A DNA stretch of 64,000 nt, taken from assembly GCA_965240325.2 (NCBI GenBank), contig OZ251224.1, forward strand, positions 620,001 through 684,000, given 5' to 3'. The position numbers and the translations under genes were made by a program. The notes beneath the pieces were generated by a model. That model was given only the letters and a program-made list of their open reading frames with translations, did no database searches and was not told the origin of the DNA. Of this stretch, positions 30,902-41,144 are shown one piece after another; within the stretch, counting starts at the first letter, position 1; every line of letters starts with the position of its first letter. Origin of the DNA: Rebecca billardiae RCC1528. Its lineage: Eukaryota; Haptophyta.

Positions 30902-31999
30902 ATGAATTCACTTACGCCCACGGCCGCGATGGCGTGCCGGTGCATGGCGCCGTCCACCCGCGACGGAGTCGTGGACGGTCATCGCTACACAGCCTACGCG
31001 ACAGGCGTTGTCGTGATCGAGGTGCCCGCACCCGTTGCCAATCGCCAAGCGATTGACACGACGACCTGGCACCACATCCGCGTCAAGCGCGGCGAGGCCG
31101 TGGTCCAGCGCGTGTGCGCCAAGCTGGCCGATGTGCGGACGGCGGCGGGTGGCGCAGGGGCCCCTGCCGATGCTATCAGGCGGCTGCTGCGGGGCCTGCT
31201 GCCGTGGTCGAGCCTGAGGCAGAAAGCGAGTCGACCGTGGAGCAGCTCAACGCTTCCGAGCTCGAGCTGCGCGCGGTCGGACCAGATGACGGCCCGCGGC
31301 CGCCCAAGCGCACACGCAAAGACGCCCGAGCAGACGCGTTCAGTCCGAGCAAAGCCTGGTCGGCGTACGAGCGCGAGCCAGCTCAGACACAGCACGAGCG
31401 CACGCGTGACGGCTCGTACGACGAGCTCGTCGGCTTGGTCATCGGGCTGCTGTCGCTCGTCGCCTCGCTCGTCAAGTCGCAGTCAGCTGAGCACAGACAT
31501 CACTCCCGCCGTTCAGCTGATCGACGAGGACGAGGCGGCCAAGGCGGCGGCGGCCCAAACGCCTGGAGGAGGCGCGCAGGAGGAGGAGGCCTGCGGGGCC
31601 CGCGCCGAGGCCAGGCACCGCGGCCAGCGGCTGCAGCCGCGGGTGGCTGTCGGACAGCAGCTTTCGGCGGCACACGCTCACTCATACGTCGATCCTCATA
31701 GTGAGTCTTGCTCGAGGCGGGGCAAGGGAAAGGCTGCCGCACGCGAGCTTGCTGAGCGTGCGCAGGCCGAGCCGCAGCTGAGTCCCGAGGGTGCTCGGGA
31801 CGCCGCGTACGCAGATCTATATGGTGATTCGCATACTACACCGCCGAAAAAATTTCTTCGCACTGCGTGCGCGCTTATTTCTTTAGTAATAAATGTCTTT
31901 TTATTAGCTTCTTTTCGTATTAAATGGCGCTTTTCCGCCTCCCCAGACAGCCAGTGCGGAAGTCACGCCAGAATAAATGGGAATTCCACCCATGCATAG
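30902..31999 (+). pseudogene. Unassigned frame-shifting coding region
   Basis: Protein-like sequence switches frame along this stretch. First comes HRYTAYATGVVVIEVPAPVA and KRGEAVVQRVCAKLADV in one frame; then, from about 31200 in another frame, ESTVEQLNASELELRAVGPD and DELVGLVIGLLSLVASLVKS; then back to the first frame from about 31497 (TPAVQLIDEDEAAKAAAA) and on toward a hydrophobic tail (ALISLVINVFLLAS). Either small introns or frameshifts explain the switches. I could not place splice sites with agreeing phases, so I favour a decayed gene. No family recognised. It sits in a repeat-rich region. Confidence 0.3.
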
Positions 32000-32283
32000 T
32001 ATCATTCGTCAAGCTCCGGACACTCTGACTGACTCTAGGCAGATCACGCACTGCGGCGCATCGTGACCGCCTGCCAGCTGTTGAGTCGCACCGGCGGACC
32101 GCAGTATCTGGCATCTGCGCACACAGTGTCGTGAACAATCGGCGGGACGGTCTACGTGCGCGAGTGGCCGAGTCCGCCGACGCACCGACACAGAGGGACG
32201 GGCACATCTGTTAGCCGAGCACTGGACCTTGAGAACGGCAGCTACCCGTGAGCAGAACGAACGATACGTCTCATCAGGACGTG
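32000..32283. other. Intergenic stretch, no gene seen
   Basis: Short gap before the end of the AAA_28-like gene; nothing supported. Confidence 0.5.
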
Positions 32284-32919
32284 TCACTGGATGGAGTGTG
32301 CGACAACGGGAGGTTTCTCCACCACCGTCGTGACGAGGTCGACGACGCGCGTGAGCTTGCCCTCAAAGTCAGTTGAGTTGTCAATAATTTGGCGCCGCGG
32401 ATGATTTTGCCAGACCTCGCGAGTGCGGTGGTCGGTCTGCACCGCTTCTTCCACAGTCTCGTGCCGAAAGTCGTGTGCCGAGTAGTGTGCAGGCGCGCCA
32501 TCTGCTGCGCTGACCAGATGAACCACTGTATCGTACCTCCCGCCGCTGACGTCGCTCTCAGAAACGCCCACCCGCTGCAGGACCTGGCCCCATTCATCGT
32601 CGCTCATGTACGCTTTGCCGTCCATACCACCACGGTCGCAGAGAAGAAGCGCCCTCGTGCCATTCGAAACCGCAATCGAGGCGAACGAGTTCTCGAGTTG
32701 CAACTGCAGTCTCATGAGGCCTGTCTGGAAAGTGACGCGTCGATCAGCGTCGCCCAGGTCGGTTGGTGTGCATCCGTTCTCCCAAAACATGGTGGCCGCC
32801 TCGGGCACGAGGTACACGCGGAAGCCCTTCTGGCTGAAGTGGCTGCGCAACCGCGCGAGAGCCGACGTCTTACCCGCGCACGGTCCCCCCGTGAGGCAGA
32901 TGAAATAGACTTCTGACAT
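32284..32919 (-). CDS. AAA_28 / Ttd14-like P-loop protein
   Basis: The ATG at 32919 gives 211 residues, single exon. A perfect P-loop lies near the start (LTGGPCAGKTSALARL, Walker A at 11-18). The segment VYLVPEAATMFWENGC and a kinase-like LLLCDRGGMDGKAYMS follow, in the order seen in the AAA_28 family, which includes the animal protein Ttd14 and bacterial NadR-type kinase domains. Ttd14 binds GTP and phosphoinositide and is needed for ion-channel transport in photoreceptors. Whether this algal protein signals or phosphorylates a small molecule is open. The C-terminal lipid-binding part of animal Ttd14 is absent, which explains the shorter length. It is divergent from CFAP263, with 244 bases between the ATGs. 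Confidence 0.75.
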   Translation of the reverse strand: MSEVYFICLTGGPCAGKTSALARLRSHFSQKGFRVYLVPEAATMFWENGCTPTDLGDADRRVTFQTGLMRLQLQLENSFASIAVSNGTRALLLCDRGGMDGKAYMSDDEWGQVLQRVGVSESDVSGGRYDTVVHLVSAADGAPAHYSAHDFRHETVEEAVQTDHRTREVWQNHPRRQIIDNSTDFEGKLTRVVDLVTTVVEKPPVVAHSIQ

Positions 32920-33163
32920 GCTGCGAATCCGTCGCCGCCGGCTGACGACGGCTGCACGCCTGCACTCCTCTCCCCTGCCTGCACGCAGCTTTTCAAGCTC
33001 AAAGCGAGGCAGCAAAGGGCCACGCTGTTCCGCTGCGAGCTCGCCACAAGCTGGGGCGAGCCTCGGTGAGCCAAGGGCCGTACACTCGTACAGTAGTAGC
33101 GCCGCCCGGACTTTACAACTGTCTCTGTGCGCGAGTTGGACTCCAGTGGAGTCGTTTCAAGCA

Positions 33164-34309
33164 ATGGCCGCCCCGTCGCTGGACGACCTCAACGCCGAAC
33201 TCCGCGAGCTGCACACCGCCAATGAGGCGCTGCAGGCGGAGAATGATTTGTTCGAGAGCTTTCTGCTCCGCACCAACCCGGGGCTCCTCTCCTCCGTAGA
33301 CGACCACGCGCCCACCGCAAGTCATGGCCGGCAGAAGAAACTGGCGAGCCTGCGAAAGGTGCTGACTGCCGAGCAGAAGCACGACCTCGCCCTGCAGGAG
33401 GTGGAGGAGATGCGCGCGCAAATCGACCGCACCAAGACGAACTCGGAGAAGCTGCTCGACGGGCTGCGCGCCCAGATGGAGGAGTGCGACATGCGGATCG
33501 CAGAGATCAAAAAGGAGGCGTACGAGTTCAAGCGAGACATTGTCGTCGGCGCGGAGAACTTCCGCACAGGCAAGACGGCCGCGGAGAAGGTGGTGAGGTA
33601 CATGGAGGACAAGCAGCGCACGAAGAGCGCGGCCATCGAGAAGCTGCGCCTCAAGAACACCACACTCAAGTCTCAGATCCAGAAGATCGAGCAGCAGCTG
33701 CAGCTGAAGGAGGAGATGGGCGAGGTGCTGCACGTGATCGACTTTGACCAGCTCAAGATCGAGAACCAGCAGTACCTCGAGAAGATCGAGGAGCGGAACT
33801 CCGAGCTGCTGCGGCTGAAGCTGACGACGGGGAACACGGTGCAGACGCTCAACACGCTCAAGCGCAAGCTGCGCAACCTCACCGCCGAGTCGGAGTGGCT
33901 GAGGCACGAGATCGCGCAGCGCGATGAGCTGATCACAAAGGTGTCGGACGAGGTCACCAAGGTGTGCGCACCCGCCCCGTGGGCCCTCGGTGGGCTGGTA
34001 GGCGGGTGGGTGGGCGCTCTGTGCCTTGCACTCGCTCATGTGCTGTACCCATCGCGCGCGCGCCTTGCGCCACGTCGAGCGCAGGTGGAGCTTGAGAAGA
34101 AGCACGCCGAGCAGTTCAACCGCAAGCTGAAGCGAGAGACGGGTGGCGAGAGCAACATGCCGCAGGTGCTCGACTATGTGGCACAGAAAGCGGAGCTCTT
34201 CGAGCTGGAGCGCGAGATTAAGAACTGGGAGAGAAAGGTGGAGATCGCCGAGATCGAGTACACGAGGCATAGGACGATCGCGCGCAAGACAAGAGAAGGG
34301 CTTTTGTAA
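33164..34309 (+). CDS. CFAP263: CFAP263/CCDC113-like axonemal coiled-coil protein
   Basis: Two exons, 33164-33961 and 34085-34309, give 340 residues; the 123-base intron begins GTGTGCG and ends GCGCAG. The start ATG at 33164 is followed by a long coiled coil. The diagnostic CCDC96/CCDC113 domain covers about residues 140-330: KVVRYMEDKQRTKSAAIEKL, RLKNTTLKSQIQKIEQQLQL, KEEMGEVLHVIDFDQLKIEN, QQYLEKIEERNSELLRLKLT and ETGGESNMPQVLDYVAQKAE. In ciliates and animals, CFAP263 (CCDC113) and its relative CCDC96 form a heterodimer that lies along the axonemal repeat near the radial spokes and nexin-dynein complex, and is needed for normal beating. Length is near the animal protein (about 380). The match is strong; choosing CCDC113 over CCDC96 rests on the short length. 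Confidence 0.85.
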   Translation: MAAPSLDDLNAELRELHTANEALQAENDLFESFLLRTNPGLLSSVDDHAPTASHGRQKKLASLRKVLTAEQKHDLALQEVEEMRAQIDRTKTNSEKLLDGLRAQMEECDMRIAEIKKEAYEFKRDIVVGAENFRTGKTAAEKVVRYMEDKQRTKSAAIEKLRLKNTTLKSQIQKIEQQLQLKEEMGEVLHVIDFDQLKIENQQYLEKIEERNSELLRLKLTTGNTVQTLNTLKRKLRNLTAESEWLRHEIAQRDELITKVSDEVTKVCAPAPWALGGLVGGWVGALCLALAHVLYPSRARLAPRRAQVELEKKHAEQFNRKLKRETGGESNMPQVLDYVAQKAELFELEREIKNWERKVEIAEIEYTRHRTIARKTREGLL

Positions 34310-36422
34310 CTTGTTTGTCTTTCAAGACTTCAAGAGCCTTGACGTCAGATTCGTGAGTCAGTGACAACTCAGACAAGTCACAAGTTTGGATAATGACGAC
34401 TGTTTCTGGACTGAACAGCCGATGACATTCGTCAGTCATTCCGACGAGGCTCAGCCCTCGGACCCGGGCCGCGGCGGGCTCGGACCGTACTACGGCGGCC
34501 GGTACGTAGGCCCGGATCGGGCCGGCGGGGGCGGGCGATGGCGCCATGGCCGATAATGGCGGCGATGCCAGCAGTTATATGATTTATAATGCTGACGAGT
34601 TATATTATTATAAACGAACTGAGCCCGCGTGAAATCTTATTTAGACGATCGATGAAGTTATTCTGCCGCGTGACGATCCGTCATCCGAATCGAGGGACGA
34701 CGACAAGCAGCGCCGATTCTGATTCGGGCCGAGCCGCCGCCGCCGCCGGACGGCGGCAGCCTGCCGCCCGGCCTGCGCCGGCGGACGGCGTCACGCGGGC
34801 ACGGCGGTCACGGCGTCACGCGGCCCGTGGCCGTGGGCCGCGCCCGCGGCCGCGCCCGCGGTCAGCGGCGTCGGCGGTCGGCGTGCCGGGTCACGGCTCA
34901 GTCTGCTCAGTCTGCTGTCACTAGGCTACGCCCGTCCCGCGGGTTCCGGTTAGTAAGTGTTAGTCGGGTTATTAGCTTGTTTTAATATGAAGAATCATAC
35001 GTTCATGGCGGTTTCCAATTCCAAAGGCTGAGCATCGGAATCGGCTGCTCAGTAGTCCGAGTGACAGCTCATGATTCATGAATGACAGTTGTCAGTTGAA
35101 AGTTCCGAGTTCCGGGACAGTTCCGAAAGTACTATAATATATATATATATATATACACGTATAGTTAGTAGTTACGGTCGTCGTCTAATCCCGGACTCTG
35201 AGTCAGACTTATGAGACTACAGGTGAATCGCGGGCAATAAGAAGTCAGAGATCTCACGGACTAGTAGTCTCGGTTTCTTAGCCGTTCGGTAGCCCGACCG
35301 CCTACGGAGTCTCAGTTTCTTAGCTAGGTCCGCCCGCCGCGCAGGCGCGGGGGGCGCAGGGGGGGCTGACTAGTCAGCGGCTGAGCCCCCCGCTGAGTCT
35401 TTAGGCCCGGCCGGCGAGGCCGAAGAAAGCATTTGGGCCATTTTGGAGCAAATCTGGCATGATGTTGCATGGATGCTGCGGTGCACTGGCCAGGAGTCAG
35501 TCATCAGGAGAAGTCGGCAATCCTTGGCCTGTACTCGTAGTCGGGCCGCGCGCCGCCGGTCCCACGGGCACTGCGCCTCGGCGGACCACTCGTCAGCCGC
35601 GACGACATAGTCCCGGTTTCTTATAAGAGTCCAATCGCTAGTCTCAGTTTCTAGGCGCCAGATCCGCAGATAGCAAGCCCCAGTTTCTTAACGTGACAGC
35701 TCCTTATATTGCCCGCGATTGCCTGTGGCTGTAGTCTCAGTCGGACAGTCCTCGGACTGAGTCTGACGACGTCGACTGCTGACTCATCCGAATCAGTCGA
35801 TCATCATTCATCACCGCCTGCTCTAGCCTCTAGGTCTGCGAGACAGCGACTGAGCGAGTAGTTAGTGCCAGGGCACCAGTCGGCAGTGCGAGTGCCGGTG
35901 CCGTGCGGCGACCGCTGCGGCGCTGGGCCCGCCAGAGCCCAGAGGCGCCAGACGCGTCGCGGGCGGTCGCGGCCGCGGCGGCCCCGCGAAGTGTGGCAGG
36001 TGAGGCTCAACGACGGACGGTCCGACGGCGGGTGCCGTCTCGGGCTCTGACAGTCTCACGAGACCCGAGTCCCGGGCCACGCGCCGAGCCTTGGGCTTGC
36101 CGAGCCTGCGGCGGGGCCACGGCCACGGGCACGGGCCACGCGGCGCCAGCCACCGTTCGCCATCCAGTCGAATTGGCGGGCCTGGGCCTGATCAGCCGAT
36201 GGGTCTGGCCGGCGCGCGCCGGGGTCCAGCAGCACCAGCTCGGCCCTGCCTGTCCTGACCATCTGCAGCAAAAGGCAATCGGCTCCGGGTCCGACGCCGT
36301 CGACCATAAGATTCGGTGCCCGAATCGACTGTGCAGCCTCATGGCGCAGACTCCATCCAGAACCACTGAGCAGAACGCATGGAGTGCATGGATGGGTGGA
36401 AGTTGTCGTGTCAAGGCTGGGC
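34310..36422. other. Gene-poor intergenic stretch with MITE-like element
   Basis: No protein gene is supported. It holds a GC-rich low-complexity patch (34730-34880), an AT microsatellite (about 35136-35155) and a terminal-inverted-repeat element (35213-35738). Confidence 0.6.
35213..35738. mobile_element. MITE-like element with terminal inverted repeats
   Basis: The left end reads GAGACTACAGGTGAATCGCG followed by GGCAATAA. The right end, in reverse complement, reads GAGACTACAGCCACAGGCAA followed by TCGCGGGCAATA. The arms pair over about 28-33 bases with a small indel, and the element is 526 bases. Inside, the word CAGTTTCTTA or CGGTTTCTTA is repeated four or five times (near 35270, 35312, 35613, 35644 and 35686). 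No transposase frame. No clear target-site duplication was seen, so the exact type is open. Confidence 0.6.
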
Positions 36423-36868
36423 TCACGGTTGAGGTTTGACCTGGGCCTCCAGCTTGTCGACGTCGAGATTTGCCAGTGCAAGCATCTCCACGAGGATGTC
36501 CACCTTCAAGTGCAATAGATTGTTTTCCTCTTTCAACCGAGTGAGCTCAGCTTGCGTCTCTGCTGAGACATCAGCCGGCACAGGTGCCGTGCTGACGTTT
36601 GGCGCCTGTTTGTCTCCTCTCCTCCAGCCGCGAGGCCCGAGTGTGAATGACCCAGCCTCGCCACCGAGGTTGAGTGTGACTGCACTGAGCTGCTTGATCT
36701 CGGGTGGTGGCACGGTCACTGTTTCCGTCGGACCGCCCTGCGGCGCGGGTGCCGGGGCGAGCGAAGCGTGTCAGAGCAAGCTCGTTGTGGACGCGCGCGC
36801 GACGCGGCGTGGCACGGGCAGAAGCGTACCCCTGGCTGCTTCTGGGGCTTCTTCGACCTCCCAAACAT
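36423..36868 (-). CDS. CBY1: Chibby-like basal body protein
   Basis: Two exons: 36830-36868 (13 codons, MFGRSKKPQKQPG) and 36423-36737. The 92-base intron starts GTACGC and ends CCGCAG, and the phase is exact. The product is 117 residues; animal Chibby is about 126. The Chibby pattern is visible throughout: a basic N-terminus with Ser, the short TLNLGGEAGSFTLGPRGW segment, and the C-terminal coiled coil with EENNLLHLKVDILVEML, nearly identical to the animal helix. Chibby sits at the distal end of the mother centriole or basal body and helps the transition zone form; the beta-catenin role in animals is derived. Here it should act at the flagellar base. The exon 1 choice is inference but fits phase and family. 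Confidence 0.85.
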
Positions 36869-37198
36869 CGCGCCTGCGGACTTGAGCGCGCGAGGGCGCA
36901 CGCTCTGACGGACACCGCGTTGGCGTCCGCAATCTGCCGGGCGGCCGCCAAAGCCACTGTCACCAGCTTACCCCGTGCGTGAAATTCGAAAGCGGCGAGG
37001 CCTGCTGCGTTTCGTCCCGCAATTTTTTTCGGCCGGCGGTGGAAACTTGGAAAGGCCTGGGCAAAGGGCTGATCCGCCGGCTGGAGGTTGATCGGCTGTA
37101 TTGTACAATACCAGATGCCACTGATTCGGCTGACGACGATCAATCATACCTAATGTCATACGACGACGATGCCGGTCACGAGGGCGCGGCTCAGACTC
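36869..37198. other. Gap between two minus-strand genes
   Basis: About 330 bases. It should contain the Chibby promoter and the 3' region of the four-TM gene. No gene or repeat seen. Confidence 0.5.
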
Positions 37199-38387
37199 TC
37201 AGTCGGCGTCCTCGGTGTCGATGCCCAGGCAGGGGTCGCTGGACATCGGCTCGTAGCACATGTCTGCGAGAAACGGGAAGAACCACCAGTAGGCCCAGCA
37301 CGCCACGAGCGCGCACACGGCCAAAGCAGTTGCAGCCGATGCGGCGAGTGCGGCGGTGAGTGAGGCTGCGTGTGCGTCGATGTCCTCGATCAGCAGCACA
37401 GGTGTCCGCCGGCTGACGCCAAGCCCGCCGTGCGCCGATTTGAGCGCGTCCACGGCAGGCTGCACGTCTTCGGGCTCCCAACGCGGCTCAAGCGACGTGA
37501 GGGAACGCGGGAGCGTGGCACCCCCGCCGATGACGAGCCCCCCAAGCGGTGGTCGGATGTCGGACACTGCCTTGAGTGCGGCGACGCACGTTGCGCGCCC
37601 CGCTTCGGCACAGCTGCAGGTGGTGGGCGCGGTGGGGGCGTTCGATGCGCGAGGGGTCGTCGATCAGGTAGGGCGCGCACACGGACCGCACGCGCGCACG
37701 CGCAAAGCGGCGGGTAGGGAAGTGCGCAGCGTCCGCGGTGGCTCGACGATGGCCCGATCCGCACCTTCCCCGCGCTGCGCACGCGGCAAGCGCGTCAGCT
37801 CGAGATGGATTGGCTGCGTCGCCGATGGGAGCGACCACGTAGCAGCTCACGATCTCGGCATTGCGCACCGTGTACGACGACTCGGCCGAGCCCACCTGCC
37901 CAAGGCTGATCTTGGCTCCCGCGCTGAACTCGACGGCAGAGGCCGATGGGTGATTGCGAAGCGCGCTCACGCGCGACACAGAAATGCGGCCACTTTGGAA
38001 GCGGGCGAATACGGGCAAGTAGATACCCCAGACCGACCCGATGATGATGGCGCACAGGAGGACGTCGTATATCACGATCGCTTGCAGCACCCACTTCTTT
38101 CCCCGCACTTTCAAAATGAACAGCGCCGTCCCGGCCAGGTTGACGAGAACACTCGCGATGACCATGGTGATGATGTGCGCATCGTTGGAGGCGAGCGCAG
38201 GGAGCACGAAGACGAGAGAAAGTAGCGCTGTCGAGATCACCGCTGCCAGCAATGTCAGCGCGGCGCGCGCCGTCGACGGCTGCTTTTCGGCAGCAGCTGG
38301 CACCACCGCTGGGGGGTCCATGTCATCCATGCTGGCAGCTTGGACGGCCGTTGCGAGCTGGCGGAGCCATCTCGGGCGGAATCTCAT
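37199..38387 (-). CDS. Four-transmembrane protein of unknown function
   Basis: Two exons, 37765-38387 and 37199-37613, joined across a 151-base intron (GTGCGGATC donor, TGCAG acceptor) with exact phase, give 345 residues. Three membrane helices lie in the first third: LTLLAAVISTALLSLVFVL, ITMVIASVLVNLAGTALFIL and AIVIYDVLLCAIIIGSVWGI. A long soluble loop follows with SALRNHPSASAVEFSAGAKI, a few Cys residues and PPLGGLVIGGGATLPRSL. A last helix (ATALAVCALVACWAYWWFF) is close to the C-terminus, which ends acidic (GIDTEDAD). No known family was recognised. The soluble loop would be on one side of the membrane between helices 3 and 4, resembling a tetraspan layout, but the Cys pattern of tetraspanins is not there. 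Confidence 0.6.
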
Positions 38388-38499
38388 GCAAAATCATGGG
38401 CGCGGAAAAAGTAGAAGTAACGGCTTACGTACTAATAGTAGTACTATGTCTATGACACTTATGACAGTACGGCGCGGAGGTCACGGGCGGACGGCTGAG

Positions 38500-39417
38500 T
38501 CAATGCGCGCTGAGCGACTCCTGCTGCCCATCTGCCCACGCGCACACGCGCGCGTGCACCTCGCCGCAAGACCGCTCGACAGCATCGCGGTGCTCATCGC
38601 TCAGCAGCTCGGCGGAGTCGCCGACTCGCCCCTTCCGGATAAACTCGAAACCGGTGCCCTTGTCCAGCCAGCGCACGGACACCGGCGTGAAGGCGGAGGC
38701 GTGCGCCTTCATGTACTCGAAGCTCACACGTGGCAGCACGCGCTCACGCAGCTCTGCCTCCGAGATGGGCAGTGCCAGGTGCTGCGCGATGCGCCGCAGA
38801 GTGGCGAGCGGCTCGGCGACCATGTGCTCATATCGCACAAGCAGCACCCGCGGGTCTGCGGCGGCGCACTCGAGCCACGCGGATACGTGCGGCTCCCACG
38901 CGCCATACGGCAGCTCGCCTGCGAGCCACGTGCGCACGAAGGCCTCCAGGTCGCCGGTGAAGCCGCCGTCCTCTGGCGCCATGTGTGAGAAGTGGTGCCA
39001 TTCAGATGTCACGACATCCTTGGGCTCGCGGCACACGTAGATCAAGCGCGCAGACTGGCCCGGCGGGAGCATGCTGTGCAGCAGGTGCGTGTTGAATATC
39101 CGCCACCCAAGCCGAGATTGGTGCTCCTGAACGTCGTCAGCAAGCTCCGCCACGGCATCCTGCCAAGAACGATCTGCCTCCAGAAAGGGCGCAAACTTGG
39201 AGATATGTGCCTCGTTCTCGCGCCCGCCCGAAGCGAGCTGGTACACGACGTTCTGCATCCACGTCGTGCCACTCTTCGGGTAAGACGCGACGAACACATC
39301 GCGCCCGGTCACGTCCATCTCCCGGATGCGCTTCAACGTCGCGCTGGAAGTGATAGGTAGAGTGGGGAGATCGGTCCTACTGCTAGTACTGGGCGCCATG
39401 CTGAATGAACACGGCAT
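38500..39417 (-). CDS. Cytosolic-type sulfotransferase
   Basis: Single exon, 305 residues from the ATG at 39417; a second ATG at 39399 is also possible. The PAPS-binding loop is perfect (YPKSGTTW, residues 46-53), and the catalytic His lies in FNTHLLHSMLP. The 3'-phosphate region reads YVCREPKDVVTSEWHHF, LVRYEHMVAEPLATLRRI fits the acceptor-side helix, and the closing RKGRVGD matches the RKGxxGDWKN motif. Length agrees with the SULT family (about 290-300). The enzyme moves a sulfate group from PAPS to a hydroxyl or amine of a small molecule such as a sterol, phenol or lipid; no membrane anchor is present. The acceptor cannot be told. It is divergent from the Cys-rich membrane protein at 39585. 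Confidence 0.9.
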   Translation of the reverse strand: MPCSFSMAPSTSSRTDLPTLPITSSATLKRIREMDVTGRDVFVASYPKSGTTWMQNVVYQLASGGRENEAHISKFAPFLEADRSWQDAVAELADDVQEHQSRLGWRIFNTHLLHSMLPPGQSARLIYVCREPKDVVTSEWHHFSHMAPEDGGFTGDLEAFVRTWLAGELPYGAWEPHVSAWLECAAADPRVLLVRYEHMVAEPLATLRRIAQHLALPISEAELRERVLPRVSFEYMKAHASAFTPVSVRWLDKGTGFEFIRKGRVGDSAELLSDEHRDAVERSCGEVHARVCAWADGQQESLSAH

Positions 39418-39584
39418 TCGGCCGACTGCCCGACTCCGCGCGCCACCCGGACCGGACTGTGAGTGTTGGCGGCGGCGGGGGGGAGCGCCGCCGCCGGCGT
39501 TCTGCCGAAGTGCCGAGCGAGCAGCGCATCCGCAGTCAAACGTGTCACGCAGCGGTCAACCGTGGCACGGAAAGCGGCGGCGGG

Positions 39585-40348
39585 ATGTCGCAGCTCGCCT
39601 CCGCCGCGGACGCTACGCCCACGTCGCGGACAAGGTCCGTGAGCAAGCGCGCGGTGTTGGGCGTGGCATGCGCAGCTCTCGTACTCTTCGTTGCTCTCGC
39701 GGCGCTCATGGCTCTGGTCGCCGATCTGGGCGCACCTGCAGATCCGACCCGAGGTGAGCTGGAGAAGCACCGGCGACACAGAACGTCCCACACACCGCGG
39801 CATTCGAGCGTCTTCCCCGAGGTGCCGCCCCCCGACCCATGGCTTATCTGGAAGTCGAACAACCAAACGGTGTGGAAGCCTCCGACGACGTGCAAGCCGT
39901 GCATGGAGAACAGGTGCCATCCGCACTTGGAGGATAAGTGCTCGGCGCAGCGCGGTTTTTTGGATCCGTGGTTCCTGGAGCTCGACCAGTGCATGTGCAG
40001 CTGCTGCAACACGCAGGTGGGTGGCACGTGCGTCTTGTGCACGGGCGCGCGCACGCCGCGCCTTCCCAGCTGGGTGCGTCCGTCCTCCGTGCGCGCACCT
40101 GCTCACGCGCCGCGCTCTTGCATGCTTGGCCGTGCGCCATGCCCGCCCCGCAGTGCAAAATGCCCAACGGCTATAAGGCATGCGACGGCCGTGCTTGGCT
40201 TCGGGAGATCATGGAGGAGCTGACCATCGAGGAGACCGCGCTCGCCAAGTACGCGCCGGATTTCTACGACCTGCAGCAACGGCTAATGGCCAAGCGCGAT
40301 TGGGTGGAGGCACACGTGATCACCAACGCGAGCCAGCTGACCCCCTGA
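39585..40348 (+). CDS. Small type II membrane protein with Cys-rich ectodomain
   Basis: Two exons, 39585-40016 and 40154-40348, with a 137-base intron (GTGGGTGGC donor, CCCGCAG acceptor, phase 0), give 208 residues. A basic Ser/Thr-rich N-terminus precedes one membrane helix (VLGVACAALVLFVALAALMA, about residues 27-46), then a lumenal domain. Its Cys cluster includes CKPCMENRCHPHLEDKC, then CMCSCCNTQCKMPNGYKAC, which should form several disulfides. The rest is a helical region (WLREIMEELTIEETALAKYA; FYDLQQRLMAKRDWVEAHV). An N-glycosylation site (NNQT) and another near the end (NAS) fit a lumenal side. No family was recognised. Confidence 0.65.
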
Positions 40349-41144
40349 GGCGGACTCAGGGAGGGAGGCGTCACTGAGACCTCTGGGCACTCGTTGGCGG
40401 GCAAGGCCCTCGGGGCACGCGTCGCGCCGGGGTTCTTGGAGCACTCATGCACCGTACCGCCGGGGCTGAGGCCCCGAGGGCGGCGGTGACGACCGCTGGT
40501 GACGGCGGCACTATATCGGCGCTACTGGAAGTGGAACGAGCGACGACAGTCGTCTGTCGACATACGACAGCTCGACTCATCACGACTGCTCACGACAGTG
40601 AATCGCGAGTCGCGCTGAGGCCCGTGCTCACAGAGCTGTACTTGTAGCCTGTACCGTCGTCGTCGTTACTGTACATACGTAGTGGCTGCTGTATTGCTGA
40701 CGTGAGTGACGCCAGATGGCAGATGATTCGATCAGCAGTCTGACAAGTGATGTGAGTAGTGAGTACTGAGTGTATAGAGTAATAGACTATAGTGACAGTC
40801 TCGCATCTCGGACGACCGTACGACTCTAGCTGACACTATAATTTGCATGATGACCTATCAAGTCGTAGAGCTCGGCGAGACAGCGACCAGCGAGGCGCTG
40901 AGCAAGGCCGAGTGCCGGTGCGGACAGGCGGGACAGCGGAGTGGCAGTGCGCGCCTGCGGGCAGTGCCGAGTGCGGCGACGCCGACGCCGACGGTGCGAC
41001 GCCCGACAGGCGACACCGCCGATGCCAGCACACGTGTGCCACGTCAGACACTGCGGCTCCTCTGAAGAACGCCACTGCGGGCCGGGCGGCGGGCGGTCTC
41101 GGATAGAGCGCTGCGATCCACACCCACCACCACAGTGACCACGA
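40349..41144. other. Intergenic stretch, no gene seen
   Basis: The left half is GC-moderate and the right part is AT-richer with many stops. Nothing is supported beyond probable 3' untranslated regions of the two convergent genes. Confidence 0.5.
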
